NCBI RefSeq assembly: GCF_017745215.1
Contig: NZ_JAGHZV010000017.1
Location: 62,001 to 126,000 of the forward strand
From: Sphingomonas sp.
GTDB taxonomy: Bacteria > Pseudomonadota > Alphaproteobacteria > Sphingomonadales > Sphingomonadaceae
DNA length: 64,000 nt
Direction: 5' to 3'
Each line of letters starts with the position of its first letter. Within the stretch, counting starts at the first letter, position 1. Below the pieces are notes generated by a model. That model saw nothing but the letters and a program-made list of their open reading frames with translations. It did no database searches and was not told the origin of the DNA. The position numbers and the translations under genes are program-made. This document shows positions 62,871 to 64,000 of the stretch, in pieces.

Positions 62871-63902
62871 ATGAACGACCTTTCCTCCATCGGCGCCGAG
62901 CGCCTGGGCCGGCGCATGGCGCGCGGGTGCGAGTTCCTCGGGACGCAAGTCGCGATCCTGGGCGGCGCGATGTCCTGGGTGTCGGAGCGCAACCTCGTCT
63001 CGGCGATCTCGAACGCGGGCGGCTTCGGCGTGATCGCGTGCGGCGCGATGACTCCCGAACTGCTCGATGCCGAGATCGCGGCGACCAAGGCGCTGACCGA
63101 CAAGCCCTTCGGCGTCAATCTGATCACCATGCACCCGATGCTGTTCGATCTGATCGCGGTGTGCGCGAAGCACGGCGTCGGGCATGTCGTGCTCGCCGGC
63201 GGGCTGCCGCCGGCCGGCAGCCTCGACGCGATCAAGGCGAACGGGGCGAAGCTGATCTGCTTCGCGCCGGCGCTCAGCCTCGCCAAGAAGCTGATCCGCT
63301 CGGGCGTCGACGCGCTCGTCGTCGAGGGGATGGAAGCCGGCGGGCACATCGGCCCGGTCTCGACCAGCGTGCTCGCGCAGGAGATCCTTCCCGAAGTCGC
63401 CGAGCAGGTGCCGGTGTTCGTCGCGGGCGGGATCGGGCGCGGCGAGCTGATCGCGGGCTATCTCGACATGGGCGCCGCAGGCGTCCAGCTCGGCACGCGC
63501 TTCGCCGCGGCGACCGAGAGCATCGCGCATCCCAACTTCAAGAAGGCGTTCATCCGCGCCTCGGCGCGCGACGCGGTCGCCAGCGTGCAGATCGACCCGC
63601 GGCTTCCCGTCATCCCGGTGCGCGCGCTCAAGAACGCCGGCGGCGAGCTGTTCACCGCCAAGCAGCGCGAAGTCGCGCAGCTGCTCGACGAAGGCAAGGT
63701 CGAGATGGCCGAGGCCCAGCTCCAGATCGAGCATTACTGGGCCGGCGCGCTGCGCCGCGCGGTGATCGACGGCGACATCGAGCATGGCAGCGTGATGGCC
63801 GGCCAGTCGGTGGGGATGGTGACCAAGGAGGAGCCCGTCGCCACCATCCTCTCGACCTTGATGGCCGAGGCCGCGCACGCACTGGAAAAGCGCGCCGCCT
63901 GA
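62871..63902 (+). CDS. NAD(P)H-dependent flavin oxidoreductase, nitronate monooxygenase-like
   Basis: The 343-residue TIM-barrel FMN protein has GGAMSWVSERNLVSAISNAGGFGVIACG, KPFGVNLITMHP, VVEGMEAGGHIGP and VFVAGGIGRGELIAGYLDMGAAGVQLGTRFAA, the motifs of the nitronate monooxygenase/enoyl-ACP reductase II (FabK) superfamily. It may detoxify nitronates or reduce enoyl-ACP; sequence alone does not decide. The GAGGH histidine of nitronate monooxygenases is present as AGGH. It lies 48 bases after lysC on the same strand and may be co-transcribed. Confidence 0.9.
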   Translation: MNDLSSIGAERLGRRMARGCEFLGTQVAILGGAMSWVSERNLVSAISNAGGFGVIACGAMTPELLDAEIAATKALTDKPFGVNLITMHPMLFDLIAVCAKHGVGHVVLAGGLPPAGSLDAIKANGAKLICFAPALSLAKKLIRSGVDALVVEGMEAGGHIGPVSTSVLAQEILPEVAEQVPVFVAGGIGRGELIAGYLDMGAAGVQLGTRFAAATESIAHPNFKKAFIRASARDAVASVQIDPRLPVIPVRALKNAGGELFTAKQREVAQLLDEGKVEMAEAQLQIEHYWAGALRRAVIDGDIEHGSVMAGQSVGMVTKEEPVATILSTLMAEAAHALEKRAA

Positions 63903-64000
63903 GCCGCTTGCCCACGCCGTGCCGGGCGCGATACAGTCGCCCGCATGGCCGCGGCTATCGTCAAGGAGGCGGGCGTCAGGAGAGCGGTGGCGCCTTCATT

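Noticed and set aside
63945..64000. Possible start of another gene (ATG 63945 or GTG 63987 after AGGAG)
   Set aside because: Fewer than twenty codons are visible and neither frame can be recognised, so no call is made; the 98 bases after 63902 hold nothing else I can identify.

Overview
The window looks like chromosomal DNA of a sphingomonad (Alphaproteobacteria, Sphingomonadales, Sphingomonas-like). The base composition is very GC-rich by eye and codon use is uniform. The groE operon carries a perfect CIRCE operator. There is a TonB-dependent receptor, dense gene packing, and many copies of the palindromic repeats with CGTCATCCCGGC or CGTCACCCCGGC ends that litter such genomes. I see no prophage, insertion sequence, CRISPR array or rRNA. 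The genus is an inference from gene content, not a measured placement.

Layout. 1-8676: rne (cut by the left edge) diverges from an envelope block of amidase (amiC) and PBP1A (mrcA), followed by prfB and a methyltransferase lipoprotein. 8757-14163 (minus strand): sppA with a GNAT acetyltransferase, then a two-partner-secretion-like operon of a glycine-rich lipoprotein and a ShlB/FhaC-type transporter. 14262-18389: groES-groEL with promoter, CIRCE and terminator, a DUF6311-like membrane protein, and a scar made of the tails of a LysR regulator and an aldo/keto reductase. 18422-28510: a winged-helix/TPR regulator divergent from an unrecognised gene, an M3 oligopeptidase, an Asp/Asn hydroxylase-HNH pair divergent from a sulfotransferase, a VOC protein, an S41 peptidase lipoprotein, folK, tRNA-Lys and a ParDE toxin-antitoxin pair. 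28511-39348: a cNMP-binding FAD oxidoreductase, a ZnuD-like receptor with a possible metal-regulator box, a DUF815 ATPase, an ABC-F protein, a PepSY/response regulator/histidine kinase operon and an LLM flavin oxidoreductase. 39381-46666: a NalP-like subtilase lipoprotein autotransporter, a HAD nucleotidase overlapping dapD, a kynA/class-V PLP-enzyme pair, and a MarR-DUF1398 operon with a clear promoter/operator. 46703-64000: CocE hydrolase, glpX, hom, a 2OG-Fe(II) dioxygenase, a Bcr/CflA exporter, an ABC-2 transporter, ung, an endonuclease III-like glycosylase, ubiG divergent from lysC, and a nitronate monooxygenase-like enzyme.

How the genes work together. lysC, hom and dapD cover three steps of the aspartate-family pathway (lysine, diaminopimelate, threonine, methionine); with amiC and mrcA the window is rich in wall-building functions. 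kynA and its partner form a short tryptophan-catabolic unit. Envelope and secretion functions recur: lipoproteins, transporter barrels, autotransporter, receptor, signal-peptide peptidase. Most of the window is ordinary core chromosome. The parts most worth a second look are the lipoprotein/TpsB operon, the unrecognised gene at 20179-21075 with its operator-like upstream repeats, the hydroxylase/HNH/sulfotransferase cluster, the LysR/reductase deletion scar, and an 18-base tandem motif found upstream of both groEL and kynA.
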